From contig FAON01000011.1 of the NCBI GenBank assembly GCA_001485605.1, positions 62,001 to 126,000 of the forward strand: a DNA stretch of 64,000 nt. The letters run 5' to 3'. The position numbers were made by a program, and so were the translations under genes. This stretch comes from Candidatus Kryptobacter tengchongensis (GTDB taxonomy: Bacteria > Bacteroidota > Ignavibacteria > Kryptoniales > Kryptoniaceae). Positions 62,227-64,000 of this stretch are shown here, piece by piece. The first letter of the stretch is position 1; the number at the start of each line of letters is the position of its first letter. The notes below the pieces were generated by a model. It was not told the origin of the DNA and did no database searches. It worked only from the letters and a program-made list of their open reading frames with translations.

Positions 62227-64000
62227 ATGTCAAAGCTCAAAATTTTCTCTTTAATTTTAGTTTTATTTTTCAATTTTTCATTTTCTCAAAATAGAGAATG
62301 GCTTAATTTTTATGCTGGTGGAAACTTTATAAATTCAATCGCAACTGAGGGAAATTATATCTGGGTTGGCACACAATTTGGTCTTGTTAGATTAGATACC
62401 GCCAGTGGGAATAAAGTTTTTTACACCAGATCAAATTCTGATTTGCCGAATAATCGCATTAAAACAGTTGCAATAGATGACTCAGGAAATAAATGGATTG
62501 GAACATTAGGAGGAGGAGTTGCAAAGTTTGATGGCATTAACTGGAAGGTATATAATACGTCAAACTCCGGTCTCCCATATGATTATGTTCATGCGATAGC
62601 TATAGATGATTCAGGTAATATATGGATTGGAACTGGATCACTGATTGGAAGGGGAGGAGTTGCAAAATTTGATGGCGTAAATTGGAAGACATATAATACA
62701 TCAAATTCTGGACTTCCGGCAGATTTTGTCACCGCAATATCTATAGATAAAAAAGGTAGAAAATGGATAGGGACTTTTGGAGGAGGAGTTGCAAGGTTTG
62801 ATAGCGTATGGACAGTATATAATTCTTCAAACTCCGGATTACCTCGGAATTATATTAGCTCAATAGCTATAGATGATTCAGGAAATGTATGGATTGGAAC
62901 GTCAGGAGGAGTTGCAAAATTTGATGGCGTAAATTGGAAAGTATATAACACATCAAATTCTGGACTTCCAAATGATTATATCACCGCAATATCAATTGAC
63001 AAATCAGGTATTAAATGGATTGGAATAGATCACGGAGGAGTTGCAAAGTTTGATGGTGTTAACTGGACTGTATATAACACATCAAATTCTGGATTGCCAA
63101 ATAATCAAGTTAATTCAATATTTGTAGATAGCTTGGGTATTTTATGGTTTGGAACAGATGGAGGCGGACTTGCAAAATTTGATGGTGTAAACTGGAAAGT
63201 ATATAATACATCAAATTCTGGACTTCCAGCTGATTATATCACCGCAATATCAATTGACAAATCAGGTATTAAATGGATTGGAACAGATCCAGGAGGAGTT
63301 GTAAAATTTGATGATGTAAATTGGAAAGTATATAATAAATCAAACTCTGGGCTTCCGAGCAATTATGTTAATACTATAGCTATTGATGATTCTGGTATCT
63401 TATGGATTGGGACAGAATCTTGGCTCTCAGTTGGAGGTGGTCTTGCCAAATTTGATGGAACTAACTGGACAATATATAATACATCAAACTCCGATCTTCC
63501 TGATAATGATATTGAAGCAATAGCTATAGATGATTCAGGTAATATATGGATTGGAACAGACGAAGGGTTAGCAAAGTTTGATAGAGTAAATTGGACTGTT
63601 TATGATCAGTCAAATTCTGATTTGCCAGATAATTATATTAATGCGATAGCGATAGACGATTCAGGAAACAAGTGGATTGGAACAGATAATGGATTAGCAA
63701 AGTTTAACGAAGTAGACTGGGTTGTTTATAACACATCAAATTCTGGATTGCCAGATAATGAAGTTACAACAATAGCGGTAGATAATTCGGGGAATATATG
63801 GATTGGCACTGATACTGGTGGAGTTGCAAAGTTTGATGGAACTAATTGGACTGTATATAAAAAATCAAATTCTGGCTTGCCAAGCAATAGTATTGAAATA
63901 ATAGTTGTAGATAGTTCAGGTAATATATGGATTGGAACAGACAAAGGGTTAGCAAAGTTTGATGGGGTAAACTGGAGGGTTTATAACACTTCAAATTCAG
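62227..64000 (+). CDS. Secreted beta-propeller protein with two-component-regulator-type repeats (partial)
   Basis: An ORF with a strong GGAGG site begins with ATG at 62227 and is still open at the right edge (591 codons visible). A signal peptide ([21 protein letters not shown]) leads into at least 13 repeats of about 42-46 residues of the type [35 protein letters not shown], with an invariant W-I-G-T. These are Reg_prop/YvrE-type propeller blades, common in secreted Bacteroidota proteins and hybrid sensor kinases. A C-terminal sorting domain or kinase could follow beyond the edge. Because the organism has PorQ, a T9SS cargo is plausible but not shown. 62095-62226 upstream is AT-rich with nothing seen. 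Confidence 0.85.
   Translation, partial: [591 protein letters not shown]
62380..64000 (+). repeat. Tandem ~130-bp repeats in the propeller gene
   Basis: The blades are encoded by DNA repeats of about 126-140 bp with shared blocks such as GGATTGGAACAGA and AAATTTGATGG. Neighbouring units at 62885-63300 are the most alike, indicating recent duplication or gene conversion. Confidence 0.75.

Noticed and set aside
62353-62368. Sigma-54-like TGGCAC followed by TTTGG in the propeller gene
   Set aside because: It lies within the coding WVGTQFGL segment, lacks the -12 GC and points into the gene body.
63726-63944. Minus-strand 72-codon ORF at the right end
   Set aside because: Repetitive antisense shadow of the propeller gene.
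62380-64000. Spaced direct repeats that could be a CRISPR or satellite array
   Set aside because: They are in-frame blades of a beta-propeller gene with a signal peptide and ribosome-binding site.

Overview
The window is a continuous, gene-dense, AT-rich bacterial chromosome segment with no transposons, prophage or CRISPR. It suggests a flagellated Gram-negative member of the Bacteroidota/Chlorobiota (FCB) assemblage, probably Ignavibacteria- or Kryptonia-like and probably thermophilic. The pointers are: a PorQ-type protein of type IX secretion, P- and L-ring flagellar genes, many small outer-membrane beta-barrels, 2-oxoacid:ferredoxin oxidoreductase, an adenosine-specific kinase of the kind common in thermophiles, and a Lys/Glu/Ile-rich proteome. 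The lineage is inferred from gene content; no rRNA is present.

Layout. 1-10310 (minus): one long flagellar operon, flhF - fleN/flhG - small membrane protein - fliA - HDOD protein - GAF/histidine kinase - SwrB-like membrane protein - flgF - small ORF - flgG - flgA - flgH - flgI - flgJ (cut by the left edge). A sigma-54-like promoter precedes flhF and a consensus-perfect sigma-28 motif lies inside the SwrB-like gene. 10590-13580 (plus): a Wzz/BY-kinase polysaccharide protein and a specialised NusG paralog behind a hairpin leader. 13589-21447 (minus, with tRNA-Val(TAC) on plus): DUF819 membrane protein, NlpC/P60 hydrolase, adenosine-specific kinase, radC, a TPR/periplasmic-binding fusion, a TPR protein, guaA. 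21609-22577 (plus): aldo/keto reductase. 22625-30223 (minus): korB/korA, ccdA, then tRNA-Gln - prs - rplY - pth - rpsF - ssb - rpsR - rplI ending in a clear terminator. 30377-39720: porQ (plus), then minus-strand flavin reductase, NFACT/RqcH, an RsbW-like ATPase with an outer-membrane protein and LD-carboxypeptidase, RlpA lipoprotein, manC and alr. A GC-rich candidate small RNA lies on the plus strand at about 33683-33832.

39965-49579 is the late flagellar region: fliC - fliS - fliD - flaG - a FliT/FlgN-like gene - flgM on minus and, divergent, two large glycosyltransferase genes on plus. The 160-bp fliC/glycosyltransferase intergenic region carries two divergent sigma-28 promoters, so the glycosyltransferases look like part of the FliA regulon and probably decorate the flagellin. 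49648-64000 (plus): tRNA-Val(CAC), rodZ, ligA, outer-membrane and STAS proteins, a sodium:solute symporter, pruA/rocA, a hendecad-repeat coiled-coil membrane protein, sucC, an RpiB homologue lacking its catalytic cysteine, an acyl-CoA carboxylase subunit, and the start of a large beta-propeller protein that runs off the right edge.

The strongest leads are: (i) the sigma-28-controlled flagellin/glycosyltransferase module with a 1440-residue methyltransferase-GT9-WbsX-TPR-GT2 protein; (ii) the GC-rich candidate sRNA whose predicted apical loop shows an anti-Shine-Dalgarno 9-mer that recurs in the flagellin-operon 3' UTR; (iii) the RpiB homologue with Asp in place of the catalytic Cys and an extra N-terminal domain; (iv) the SwrB-like protein with a doubled motif. 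No intergenic stretch exceeds 300 bp; the longest are 10311-10589, 33559-33807 and 39721-39964, and their contents are given below.
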